In this document: one piece after another, positions 1-8,933 of the stretch
How the letters are laid out: each line of letters begins with the position of its first letter
How positions within the stretch are numbered: the stretch's first letter is position 1
Assembly: GCA_050949705.1 (NCBI GenBank)
Contig: JBMNGG010000001.1
Location: 1-64,000 of the forward strand
DNA from: JBMNGG01 sp050949705
Lineage (GTDB): Bacteria > Bacillota > Thermosediminibacteria > Thermosediminibacterales > Tepidanaerobacteraceae
DNA: 64,000 nt
Reading direction: 5' to 3'
The notes under the pieces: generated by a model
Database searches by the model: none
What the model was told of the DNA's origin: nothing
The model's input: the letters and a program-made list of their open reading frames with translations, nothing else
Translations under genes and position numbers: made by a program

Positions 1-185
1 TTTTTGGGCTATTTCTTTTCACCATTGCACTTGTGTCAACTTTTTACTTGTGAGTATTTAAAGCTATCACTACAGGAACTATATAAGGCCTATTACAGGT
101 TCTTTGCTATGTTTGATATCAATTGTTATATTAAACTATTTTCTATTGGGTATGTGGCTAAAATGAAAGTAATGTGTTCATAAAG
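1..185. other. Window edge, no supported gene
   Basis: No start codon with a ribosome site is seen. A hydrophobic stretch of 16 residues, open from the window edge, ends with a stop at position 53 and could be the last membrane helix of a protein that begins outside the window. A second frame is open from position 1 to 183 but resembles nothing I know. The terminator that follows shows that transcription from the left ends here. Confidence 0.25.
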
Positions 186-213
186 AAAGACGGCATTTTT
201 TATGCCGTCTTTT
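186..213 (+). terminator. Intrinsic terminator
   Basis: An 11-bp perfect stem (AAAGACGGCAT with ATGCCGTCTTT) around a T-rich loop, with a T run on the plus strand. It would end the transcript of a gene left of the window. The left 85-bp direct repeat begins inside its 3' arm. Confidence 0.75.
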
Positions 214-293
214 GCCCTCACTTCTTTATCCAATCCTCACTACGCTCAAAGGGTTTATCAAAAACAACATGACCAGCTAATGTATGTTCTTTT
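209..293 (-). repeat. Left 85-bp direct repeat, a GerMN 3' end fragment
   Basis: This segment is identical over 85 of 85 bases to positions 16325-16409. Read on the minus strand it encodes the last 25 or so codons and stop of the GerMN lipoprotein gene whose full copy lies at 16334-17236. The rest of that gene is absent here, so this is a detached gene end. The two copies frame the whole catabolic island, as a duplicated target would after site-specific insertion. Confidence 0.9.
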
Positions 294-500
294 ATTGAGC
301 CTCTATTTGATTTTTCTGAAGCTCAAACTAGCAGGAAATAAGTGAATATTATGTCAAGCAGGTTTTGCCATTTACTACAACTTTTAACATCTCTCACTAA
401 GATTCAGATAGCCGTATAAATGAACTATTGTATTTGTTAGGACATGTAATTCTTAAAAGAAGTTTAATTAAAATATTTAAATTAGAGGGGGATTTAAAAA
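294..500. other. Island left edge, no gene seen
   Basis: An AT-rich stretch between the left direct repeat and the regulator gene. I see no credible reading frame. An AGAGGGGG ribosome site near 484-491 precedes the ATG at 501. A promoter for the regulator must lie here, but no hexamer pair stands out. Confidence 0.3.
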
Positions 501-2397
501 ATGAAACCAAGAATTGCCGTAATGAGCTATGACATGGTTAACAAAAGCAATTCAATCTTCAATTAGTGAAGCACAACTAAGTAAACTTAAAATAATTAAT
601 TCAAGTTTTGACGAAACAAAAGACATTGTGGAAAAACTTTGGAATCAAGGAGAAGTAGATGTTTTTGTGGGAGGAAGCAGTAATCTTCAAATAATAAAAG
701 AAAGTTTAAACGTACCTATTGTTCCCATTCAGATTTCGGGCTTTGATATATTACATAATTTAATGAAGGCAAAAGCATACGGTGAAAAAGTAGTCATTGT
801 ATCTTTTGAAAAACCTATTGCTAATTTGAGTTTATATCAAGGTATATTAAATCTTGATGTTCGTGAAAAATGTTATTCAACAGTTTCGGGTTTAACCAAA
901 TGGTTAGAAAAGCTCATACAAGGTCATGAAACAAAGGTCACAGTAGTGGGTTCAAGCATAGTTTGTGATTTATGTGATGAATTTGGAATAAATTCTATAT
1001 TTATTTATTCATCGGATGGTATAAAAAATGCGATATCACAGGCAATACAGATTCAAGAATCTATACAAAATGAGAAATACAAGTCCAAGCAGTTGGACGC
1101 TATATTAAATTATGCTTATAGCGGCATTATGTCCATTGATGAAAATAATATCATCAGGGTATTCAATCCACTAGCAGAAAAGATAATGGGGATTCCAAAA
1201 GAAAAGGTGTTAAATAAAAATGTAACTCATTCTATTGAAAATACTAGACTTGATAAAGTGCTACTTACTGGTAAAGAAGAGATAGACCAGATACAAAGGG
1301 TTTAATGATAAAACTATTTTAACTAATAGAATACCTATTATTATTGAAGGTCAGCGAAAAGGTGTAGTTGCCACTTTCCAGGATGTAAAATCTATTCAAA
1401 AAGCAGAGCACAAAATTAGAAAAGAATTATGGTCAAAAGGACTTGTGTCTAAGTATTCCTTTGATGATATTAAAGGTCATTCAAAAGGAATAAGAGAGTG
1501 CGTTTGACAAAAAGCAAAACTGTATGCTAAAAGTGATTTCAGTGTCTTAATAACGGGCGAGTCAGGAACGGGGAAAGAACTTTTTGCACATGGAATTCAC
1601 AATGAGAGTAGTAGAAAAAACAAAGCTTTTGTTGCCATAAACTGTTCTGCTATGCCTGAAAACCTTTTGGAATCGGAACTGTTTTGGGTATGAAGAAGGT
1701 GCATTTTCAGGGGCAAAAAAGGGAGGCAAGATTGGACATTTTGAGTTAGCCCATAAAGGAACAAATATTTTTGGATGAGATAGCTGAAATGCCAATAACA
1801 TTGCAGGCTAAGCTCTTAAGAGTAATTCAAGAAAAAGAAATAATGAGGATAGGTAGTGATAAATTAATTCCAATTGATGTCAGAGTAATATCGGCAACAA
1901 ACAAAGATATCTGGCAGGAAGTAGCTGAAAGAAGTTTTAGAGAAGATTTATATTACAGGTTGAATGTTTTGGAACTTAAAATCCCTCCATTGAGGAGAAG
2001 GAAGGAAGATATTCCGGTTATCAGCAGTAATTTTGTTAAACAAAGTTTTCCTGATACATATATAAACAATAAGGAAAAGTGGGAAAAAATATTTTTATTA
2101 CTTCAAGGTTTGGATTTGTATGGTAATGTTAGAGAGTTGCAAAATATCTTAAAAAGATTAGCAATAATAATAGCCAGCAATGAGTATGAAAATACATCGG
2201 AATCGGAACTAATAAAAATGGCATTTTCTAAAAAGGAAACCCAAAATCATACTGTGCAAATAACAGAAAATGATGAATTGAAGAATATTTTGGAAGCACT
2301 AAATGAATCCAATTGGAACAAGCAAAAGGCTGCGGATAGATTAGGGATTAGCAGAACTACACTATGGAGAAAACTAAAAATCTATAATATAAAATAG
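501..2397 (+). pseudogene. PrpR-like sigma-54-dependent activator, frameshifted
   Basis: This is an enhancer-binding activator of the PrpR type, broken by several indels. Starting from the ATG at 501, an N-terminal PrpR_N sensor domain is readable at about 540-1060, then a PAS-like segment (about 1090-1400) and a sigma-54 AAA+ domain (about 1470-2130). The AAA+ domain has Walker A GESGTGKE and a GAFSGA loop equivalent to GAFTGA. A Fis-type helix-turn-helix (NKQKAADRLGISRTTLW) sits at the end. Frame changes or stops occur near 528, 1300, 1507, 1690 and 1764, several in homopolymers. The pieces keep good conservation, so decay is recent or partly sequencing error. In the PrpR family the N domain senses a pathway acid such as 2-methylcitrate. 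The likely target is the sigma-54 promoter just downstream. Confidence 0.8.
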
Positions 2398-2403
2398 TTC
2401 CGC

Positions 2404-2442
2404 GTTTCATCAAATGTAACATTATATTGCATTTGATGAAAC
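2404..2442. promoter_or_regulatory. Palindromic upstream activating site
   Basis: A perfect 13-bp inverted repeat, GTTTCATCAAATG and CATTTGATGAAAC, separated by 13 bases and centred about 80 bp upstream of the -24/-12 promoter. Another TGAAAC half-site follows at about 2447-2452. Position and symmetry fit a binding site for the adjacent PrpR-like activator. A hairpin role in the end of the regulator transcript is less likely because no T run follows. Confidence 0.65.
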
Positions 2443-2502
2443 ATTATGAAACAAAATAAGTTATTTAGTCTCAAATATAGTATTAAATGCTTGTTTTATG
2501 GA

Positions 2503-2518
2503 TGGCATAGAATTTGCT
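2503..2518 (+). promoter_or_regulatory. Sigma-54 (-24/-12) promoter
   Basis: TGGCAT, five bases, then TTGCT. The GG and GC dinucleotides are 12 bp apart, which fits the sigma-54 consensus TGGCAC-N5-TTGCA closely. It lies 45 bp before the first structural gene and next to a gene for a sigma-54 activator, so it probably drives the 2563-11611 operon. Confidence 0.8.
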
Positions 2519-2562
2519 TCTATTTATAAATGACAAAAATACTAGCAGATGGAGGCTAAAAA

Positions 2563-3459
2563 ATGGAAAAGATGTCAACAAAATTACGTAATCTATTAAA
2601 AAAAGATGAAATCTTAGTGGCACCTGGAGCACACGATGTTTTAACAGCACGGATAATTGAAAATGAAGGATTTAATGCAGTATATATGACAGGATACGGA
2701 ACTTCGGCGAGTTTATTAGGTAAACCCGATGTAGGGTTATTGACTATGACAGAAATGGTTCAACGTGCGTCAAATATGGTAGAAGCAGTAAATATTCCAG
2801 TAATAGCTGATGGTGATACGGGGTATGGCAATGCAGTAAATGTAATGAGGACTGTGAGGGAATATGAGAAGGCGGGTGTTGCTTGCATTCAATTCGAGGA
2901 TCAAGTTGCACCCAAAAAATGCGGTCACATGTTAGGTCGTGAAGTGATTTCAAAAGAGGAAATGATAGGGAAAATTAAAGCTGCCTGTGATGCTAGACGG
3001 GATAAGGATTTTATGATAATGGCCAGAACTGATGCTCGGACAAATCATGGAATTCAAGAAGCTTTAGAGAGAGGAAAGGCTTATGAAGAAGCTGGCGCCG
3101 ACATCTTATTTATAGAATCTGTTGAATCTATTGAAGAAATGAAAATGGTTACATCAAGCTTTAATGTTCCGGTGTTAGCTAATATGTTAGAAAATGGTCG
3201 TACACCGCTATTGAACGTAAAGCAGCTTGAAGAAATAGGATACGATTTAGTTATTTTCTGTGTTTCATCAACATATGTTGCGGCTAAAGCAATTCAAGAT
3301 CTTATGAGAACCCTAAAAAACGGAGGAACTACAGAAGATGCTTTAGATAAAATGATAACTTTTGAAGAGTTTAATAAATTGATTGGATTACCCGAGATTA
3401 GAAAAATAGAAAAGAAATACTTGACAGGTCGAAATTGCGTCACTAAAGATGGCAGATAA
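2563..3459 (+). CDS. Isocitrate lyase-family C-C lyase (methylisocitrate/2,3-dimethylmalate lyase type)
   Basis: A 298-residue protein of the isocitrate lyase/PEP mutase superfamily. It has the metal-binding GDTGYG loop at residues 84-89 and the catalytic KKCGH loop at 118-122, which marks true lyases of this family. Relatives cleave 2-methylisocitrate to succinate and pyruvate, or 2,3-dimethylmalate to propionate and pyruvate. The neighbours (LeuCD-type hydratase and PrpF-type isomerase) match the dimethylmalate branch of nicotinate fermentation, so a methyl-substituted malate is the most likely substrate. The start is the ATG with a GGAGG site 9 bases upstream. It is the first gene after the sigma-54 promoter. 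The exact substrate is inference. Confidence 0.85.
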   Translation: MEKMSTKLRNLLKKDEILVAPGAHDVLTARIIENEGFNAVYMTGYGTSASLLGKPDVGLLTMTEMVQRASNMVEAVNIPVIADGDTGYGNAVNVMRTVREYEKAGVACIQFEDQVAPKKCGHMLGREVISKEEMIGKIKAACDARRDKDFMIMARTDARTNHGIQEALERGKAYEEAGADILFIESVESIEEMKMVTSSFNVPVLANMLENGRTPLLNVKQLEEIGYDLVIFCVSSTYVAAKAIQDLMRTLKNGGTTEDALDKMITFEEFNKLIGLPEIRKIEKKYLTGRNCVTKDGR

Positions 3460-3477
3460 ATTGAAAGGATGACGGCG

Positions 3478-4737
3478 ATGGGACAAACCCTAGCTCAAAA
3501 AATATTAAGTAAAGTCAGTAATAAAAAAAGCGCGAATCCCGGAGATATTATATGGGCTAAAGTGGATAGGGCTATGATGGATGATATATTAGGCCCACGA
3601 GTAGAAATCGCTGAAGGTATTAAGGAACTGGGTGATAGAATATGGGATCCAAACAAGGTTGTAATAATATCTGATCACTATACGCCCCCTTGTACACAAC
3701 ATCAAGCTGATATTGTTCAATTTACAAAAAATTGGGCCAAAGCTTACAAAATAAAAAACTACTTCGAATACGAAGGGCCATGCCATCAGGTTATGGCGGA
3801 AAAAGGATTTGTAAAGCCTTCAACTTTAGTTGTAGGCACTGATTCCCATACTTGTATGGCGGGAGCATTAGGAGCGTTCGGGACAGGAATAGGCTCTACC
3901 GAAATGTTGGGAGTGCTGATAACCGGAGAAATCTGGCTTAGGGTTCCTGAAAGCATACAAGTAATCTGGCAGGGCTGCCTTAACGAAGGAGTATATGCAA
4001 AGGATATGGTCTTATATGACTGTGGTCAAATAGGACACGCCGGAGCCACATACAAAGTAATAGAATACAGCGGAGATACCATAGATGGTTTGGTTATGGA
4101 CGAGAGAATGGCTATAGCAAATATGGCGGTGGAAATGGGCGCAAAAACAGGACTTATTCCTGTGGATGAAGTGACGAAGAAGTATCTTGGTAATATCGGA
4201 ATAACCGAATACGATGTCTTGAAGCCCGATGAGGATGCAAAATACGCTCACACCTATATCAATAAAGCGACGACCCTCGTACCTCAGGTTGCATGTCCAC
4301 ATAATGTGGATAATGTAAAGCCGATAACCGAGGTTGAAGGAGAAAATTTGGACCAAGCCTATGTCGGATCTTGCACTGGTGGTCGTCTAAATGATCTGAG
4401 ATTGGCTGCAAAAATTGTTAAAAATAAAAAAATCTATCCGGGAATGAAATTTCTAGTTTCACCGGCTTCGAAAAGTATTTATAAACAGGCACTAAAAGAA
4501 GGCATTTTGGAAATACTGGCGGATTCTGGTGCAACTATTGTTGCTCCTTCTTGTGGACTATGCTTGGGGGCTCATACAGGAATACTGGCGTCTGGTGAAA
4601 GATGTATATCGTCTACTAACAGGAATTTTATAGGTCGAATGGGCAGCAAAGAATCAGAAATATTCTTGGCATCAGCAGCAACAGTGGCGGCATCAGCCTT
4701 GGAAGGCCGCATTGCGGACCCAAGAAAATATCTATAG
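3478..4737 (+). CDS. Aconitase-family hydro-lyase, large subunit (LeuC/DmdA type)
   Basis: About 419 residues, the size of 3-isopropylmalate dehydratase or 2,3-dimethylmalate dehydratase large subunits. The three [4Fe-4S] cysteines are visible: one in GSCTGG (residue 299) and two in PSCGLC (359 and 362). GTDSHTC lies near residue 120. It would reversibly hydrate or dehydrate a substituted maleate/malate together with the small subunit that follows. I prefer the ATG at 3478, which lies 8 bases from an AAAGGA site, over the ATG at 3469. The gap to the lyase gene is only 18 bp. No leucine biosynthesis genes are nearby, so a LeuC role is unlikely. Confidence 0.85.
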   Translation: MGQTLAQKILSKVSNKKSANPGDIIWAKVDRAMMDDILGPRVEIAEGIKELGDRIWDPNKVVIISDHYTPPCTQHQADIVQFTKNWAKAYKIKNYFEYEGPCHQVMAEKGFVKPSTLVVGTDSHTCMAGALGAFGTGIGSTEMLGVLITGEIWLRVPESIQVIWQGCLNEGVYAKDMVLYDCGQIGHAGATYKVIEYSGDTIDGLVMDERMAIANMAVEMGAKTGLIPVDEVTKKYLGNIGITEYDVLKPDEDAKYAHTYINKATTLVPQVACPHNVDNVKPITEVEGENLDQAYVGSCTGGRLNDLRLAAKIVKNKKIYPGMKFLVSPASKSIYKQALKEGILEILADSGATIVAPSCGLCLGAHTGILASGERCISSTNRNFIGRMGSKESEIFLASAATVAASALEGRIADPRKYL

Positions 4738-4747
4738 GAGGCTGTTT

Positions 4748-5269
4748 ATGAGCAGTAAAAAACTTAAGGGGAAAGTGTGGAAATACGGTGATAACATTAA
4801 CACTGATATTATTTCCCCGGCAAAATATATGGAATGTGACTATGAAACCATCGGAAAACATGCCATGGAAGGTGTCGACCAGGGTTTTGCCGATAAGATA
4901 GCCCCGGGAGATTTTATCATAGCGGGAAACAACTTCGGATCCGGTTCCAGCCGTGAAACTGCCCAAATAGCTTTAAAGTATGCAGGGGTTGGGGCCGTTA
5001 TAGCCAAATCCTTTGCTCGAATCTTCTTTAGAAACGCTGTGAATACCGCTTTACCTGTAATTGAGTTTGACCAAGTAGAAAGAATTGATGAAGGCGATAT
5101 TTTGGAAATAGATCTGAACACAGGAGAAATAAAAAATGTAACCAAAAACGAAGTCTATTATGGAAGTAAAATGCCGGAAAATATCTTGAGAATATATAAT
5201 CATGGGGGACTAAAACCGTATCTAAAAACAAAATTGAAGGGAGGTTGTAATGCATGCATCCACAAATGA
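4748..5269 (+). CDS. Aconitase-family hydro-lyase, small subunit (LeuD/DmdB type)
   Basis: A 173-residue swivel-domain subunit. The conserved DTDxI-like start (NINTDIISPAKYM) and the NNFGSGSSRE substrate loop (about residues 60-70) are present. It pairs with the large subunit 10 bp upstream to form a heterodimeric or tetrameric dehydratase. The ATG at 4748 follows an AGGAGG site. An in-frame ATG at 4712 lies inside the upstream gene and has no site. The C-terminus ends GGCNACIH and overlaps the next gene by 16 bases, suggesting coupled translation. Confidence 0.85.
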   Translation: MSSKKLKGKVWKYGDNINTDIISPAKYMECDYETIGKHAMEGVDQGFADKIAPGDFIIAGNNFGSGSSRETAQIALKYAGVGAVIAKSFARIFFRNAVNTALPVIEFDQVERIDEGDILEIDLNTGEIKNVTKNEVYYGSKMPENILRIYNHGGLKPYLKTKLKGGCNACIHK

Positions 5270-6415
5270 ACAAATTTAGAGTTGCCATCTATAGAGGAGG
5301 AACCAGTAAAGGTATTTTTATCAACAGAAATCAGCTACCAAAGGATCCATTAAAACGGGACCGAATTATAAACGCGATTTTTGGCAGTCCTGATTTAAGA
5401 CAAATTGATGGGCTAGGAGGTGCCGATGTACTAACAAGTAAACTAGCAATAATAGGTCCATCGACCAGACCTGACGCTGATATTGACTATACTTTTGCTC
5501 AAGTTAGCTTTGAAACGGAATTTGTAGATTACAGTGGCAATTGTGGCAATATATCATCAGCAGTAGGCCCTTATGCAATTGATGAAGGTTTTGTAGATCC
5601 GGTAGAACCCATTACAAAGGTGAAGATACACCTAACTAACACCGGCAATATCATAGTGGCAGAGGTTCCCGTTGTAGATGGAAAAGCATCGGTTGAAGGA
5701 GATTGCAAGATAGATGGAGTGCCAGGTACCGGGTCTAAAATCATGTTGGACTTTTCAGATTTAGCTGGAGCTTTCACCGGTAATCTCCTACCCACAGGCA
5801 ATGCAAAGGATGTTTTAGACTTGCCCGGTTATGGTAAATTTACTGTTTCCATAGTGGACGCTGCTAATCCATTAGTATTTATAAGAGCAGAGGAACTAGG
5901 TTTAACAGGAACGGAAACTGCCGATGAAATTGAAACAGATAAGGCTTTGATGGAAAAAATTGAGAGAATCCGTGGTGCTGTAGCAGAAAAAATAGGTATG
6001 GTAGAAAGTTGGGACCAAGCGGCAAAGAAAACCCCATATATACCGTTTTTTTTCTATAATAAGCCCGCCCCAAACCTACGATACTTTTAACAATAAGCAT
6101 ATAAAAGCCGAAGATGTCGATATAACAGCTAGACTCCTGTTTATGCTGAGAGTTCACAAAACCTATCCGGGCACAGGCACGGTATGCACCGGTGCTGCCG
6201 CCAGGATTCATGGAACTGTAGTTTGGGATGTCTTAAGAGAGGAAGCTAAGCATACAAGAAAGATAAGAATTGGTCATCCTGCGGGAATAATTGAAGTAGA
6301 GTCTCAAATGGAAAGTGCTGATGGTCACTTTAAGCTCACTAGGGCTGCTTTTTACAGGACAGCCAGAAGGATAATGGAAGGTTATGTATATGTAAAAAAA
6401 TCCATTTTAGATTAA
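5254..6415 (+). pseudogene. PrpF-family isomerase, one frameshift
   Basis: A PrpF/methylitaconate isomerase-family protein. The first part (5254 to about 6065) carries RGGTSKGIF and YSGNCGNISSAVGP, a family motif with the catalytic cysteine. The second part, in another frame to 6415, continues with HKTYPGTGTVCTGAAA, which contains the second catalytic cysteine. Joined, they give a normal length of about 387 residues. A single-base slip in the C-rich stretch near 6063-6070 separates them and could be real or a sequencing error. Relatives move a double bond in aconitate, methylaconitate, oxalomesaconate or 3-methylitaconate. Next to LeuCD-type and lyase genes, a methylitaconate-like to methylmaleate-like isomerisation is plausible. 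Confidence 0.8.
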
Positions 6416-6428
6416 AGGAGGAAACAAC

Positions 6429-7628
6429 ATGTCAGTATCGCTACAAGTAGATTTTGCCGGTATGAGATTTAAAAATCCTTTTATGCTTTCATCGGCGCCA
6501 CCTACTACTGATGGAGAAATGATCCAAAGAGCATTTGAACAGGGGTGGGGAGGAGCAGTAATAAAAACTTTGGCCTATGATATTAGGCAAGCCCAAAACG
6601 TAAATCCTCGCATTCAAGCCCTCAAACTGGATAATGAAATAATCGGCTTCACCAATTTTGAATTAGGCAGCCCTAGGACTATTGAAACATGGCTTGAGGA
6701 AATTGTACAGATAAAAAAGAACTATCCGGATAACATCTTGCTTGCAAGCTTGTTGCATACAGAAGGATTGGTAAAGGAACAATGGAGTGAAGTTTCGCGA
6801 AAATGTGCTCAAGCCGGTGTAGATGGGTTTGAACTAAATTTCTCCTGTTCTCATGGAATGGCAGAAAGCGGTGGAGGAGCGGTAATCGGCTCTAATCCGG
6901 ATCTGATAAGACAAGTTGTGGGTTGGGTCAGAGAGGCTGTAGATCTACCTATAATGGTAAAATTCCCTGCTATGGTTGACAACCTACCTCAAAAAGTTAG
7001 GATTGCAAAAGAAGTAGGTGCTGATGCTGCTTCAGTTATAAACACTCTTAACTCCATACCCAGCATTGATATATATAATTTTGTACCTAATCCGGCGGTG
7101 GACGGTAAAAGTGCTTTTATGGGAATGTCAGGCAGCACTATAAGACCTATAGCTTTACGTTGTGTTGCACAAATCGCCGGAAATGTGGACATACCTGTCT
7201 CTGGAATGGGTGGAATAGATAACTGGATAAATGCTGTTGAATTCATTCTGGTTGGGGCTTCAAATCTTCAAGTGTGTTCTGCTGTTATGCAGCATGGCTA
7301 TCGGATAATTGATGACCTTAAAATGGGTCTGATAAACTATATGGAAGAAATGGGCTTTAAAACAATAAATGATTTCTGCGGCCTTGCTTTGCAAAACATC
7401 AAAAGACACAATGATTTGAGCAGAACGTATAAGCTAACAAGCCATGTGAATGAAGAAAAATGCATTGGATGCGGTAAATGTTTTGTCGCTTGCAATGATA
7501 ATGGGTATAAAGCCATTACAATGTCCGAGGACAGGATTGCTGTTGTAGATAAAGAAAAATGCGATGGCTGTGGTTTATGTTCTCAGATATGCCCAGTCGA
7601 TAATTGCATGACAATGATAAGAAAATAA
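6429..7628 (+). CDS. Dihydropyrimidine dehydrogenase catalytic subunit PreA
   Basis: A 399-residue flavoprotein. The N-terminal three-quarters is a dihydroorotate dehydrogenase-like FMN barrel that includes NFSCSHGM near residue 139, where pyrimidine dehydrogenases have their catalytic cysteine (usual form NLSCPHGM). Two [4Fe-4S] clusters follow at the C-terminus (CIGCGKCFVAC and CDGCGLCSQICP). PreA works with PreT to reduce the 5,6 double bond of uracil or thymine, or a related ring, using NAD(P)H. The PreT gene follows 21 bp downstream. The Pro-to-Ser change in the active-site motif hints at an altered substrate. Confidence 0.85.
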   Translation: MSVSLQVDFAGMRFKNPFMLSSAPPTTDGEMIQRAFEQGWGGAVIKTLAYDIRQAQNVNPRIQALKLDNEIIGFTNFELGSPRTIETWLEEIVQIKKNYPDNILLASLLHTEGLVKEQWSEVSRKCAQAGVDGFELNFSCSHGMAESGGGAVIGSNPDLIRQVVGWVREAVDLPIMVKFPAMVDNLPQKVRIAKEVGADAASVINTLNSIPSIDIYNFVPNPAVDGKSAFMGMSGSTIRPIALRCVAQIAGNVDIPVSGMGGIDNWINAVEFILVGASNLQVCSAVMQHGYRIIDDLKMGLINYMEEMGFKTINDFCGLALQNIKRHNDLSRTYKLTSHVNEEKCIGCGKCFVACNDNGYKAITMSEDRIAVVDKEKCDGCGLCSQICPVDNCMTMIRK

Positions 7629-7649
7629 TTAATTAAAGGAGGATGTTTT

Positions 7650-8933
7650 ATGCAAAACTCGGCACAAATGCAGAAATGTAATATTACTTCCCAGTGGGCA
7701 CGTAAAGAAGCCAGTCGCTGTTTATTTTGTTTCGATGCTCCCTGCAAAAAGGATTGTCCTGCAGAAATAAATGTACCTCTATTTATCAGGCTGATTAGAT
7801 GGGGTGATATTGTAGGAGCAAAGAAAGTTATCAAAGGTTCTAATATTCTTGGAGGAATATGTGCATATCTTTGCCCCTCAGAAGAATTGTGCCAGAAGAA
7901 CTGTAATTGCGGTCAGCTCGGAGAGCCAATACAAATTTCAGACCTCCAATGTTATGCTTGCAATAATGCAGATTTCAAATATGAAATAAAAAGTGAACCG
8001 ACAAATAAAAAGGTAGCTGTCATAGGTGCGGGTCCGGCAGGTTTAAGTTGTGCCATGAAATTAAAGTCTTTCGGTCATTCTGTAGATATTTATGAAAAGG
8101 AAGACTGCTTAGGTGGAACTGTAGCAAGAGAGATTCCACCAGAACGTATACCACAAGAAGTACTACAAAGAGATATAGAGGAACTAAACTTAACCAATAA
8201 CAAAGTAAGAACATACTTTAATATGAAAGTTGATAAAGCCTTTTTTGAGAAACTAATCGATACATATGATGCAGTATTTATTTCTACCGGCCTAGATAAA
8301 GAAAGAGAGATGGATCTCATTAATAAGAGTTACGACAGTGTATACTATTCCAGCGATTTTTTAACTCGAGTAAAAAAAGGATTAATAAATAAAGTTGATG
8401 GCACCTTTATTACTATAGGAGGAGGCAATACTGCCATAGACTGTGCCAGAACAGCGTTGGAATTAGGTGCGGAAAGATCAATAATAGCTTATCGCCGTTC
8501 AAAAAAAGAAATGCCTGCATATGAAAGAGAATTTATAGAAGCATCAGTAGAAGGTATAGAGTTTATGTTCTTGGTATCACCTAAAGATATTAGAAGAAAA
8601 GGCAAAGGAATAGAGATAGAATTTTGTCGAAATAAATTAGTTCCGGGTAAAGGCAAGAGAAAAAGCTTCACCGTTGTTGATGGAACAGAGTTTACCTTAT
8701 CTGTAGACATGGCGGTATTTGCAGTTGGTATGGATGCCGATGTATTTAATGAGCTCATTGGCGAAGAAAATATCAAAATAAATCCCGAAAACTTACAAAT
8801 TGGCAATACTAAAGTTTTTTCCGGTGGGGATTGCGTAAATGAGAATAAAACTGTGGTTCAAGCAGTTGCTGATGGCAAAAAAGCTGCTCTTGGCATAGAT
8901 AAATTCTTAAAAGAAGGCATGCTAAATGCTTAA
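7650..8933 (+). CDS. PreT-like NAD(P)H/FAD subunit
   Basis: A 427-residue glutamate-synthase-small-subunit-like oxidoreductase. The N-terminus has Fe-S cysteines (CLFCFDAPCKKDC, then CAYLCP). An FAD site (GAGPAGLSCA, about residue 126) and an NAD(P) site (GGGNTAIDCA, about residue 255) follow. It should pass electrons from NAD(P)H to PreA. The start ATG has an AAGGAGG site. Its end overlaps the amidohydrolase start at 8926 by 8 bases, which supports one operon. Confidence 0.85.
   Translation: MQNSAQMQKCNITSQWARKEASRCLFCFDAPCKKDCPAEINVPLFIRLIRWGDIVGAKKVIKGSNILGGICAYLCPSEELCQKNCNCGQLGEPIQISDLQCYACNNADFKYEIKSEPTNKKVAVIGAGPAGLSCAMKLKSFGHSVDIYEKEDCLGGTVAREIPPERIPQEVLQRDIEELNLTNNKVRTYFNMKVDKAFFEKLIDTYDAVFISTGLDKEREMDLINKSYDSVYYSSDFLTRVKKGLINKVDGTFITIGGGNTAIDCARTALELGAERSIIAYRRSKKEMPAYEREFIEASVEGIEFMFLVSPKDIRRKGKGIEIEFCRNKLVPGKGKRKSFTVVDGTEFTLSVDMAVFAVGMDADVFNELIGEENIKINPENLQIGNTKVFSGGDCVNENKTVVQAVADGKKAALGIDKFLKEGMLNA

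Noticed and set aside
1504..1509. In-frame TGA in the activator as a selenocysteine codon
   Set aside because: The activator family has no cysteine at this point, the gene has several other breaks, and no SECIS-like element or selenium genes are seen.
4012..4356. A 114-codon minus-strand frame inside the dehydratase gene
   Set aside because: It is antisense to a strongly conserved enzyme, has no ribosome site and no known features.
3478..5269. leuC/leuD of leucine biosynthesis
   Set aside because: No leuA or leuB is near, and the genes sit in a sigma-54 catabolic operon with a lyase and a PrpF-type isomerase, so a catabolic dehydratase is more likely.
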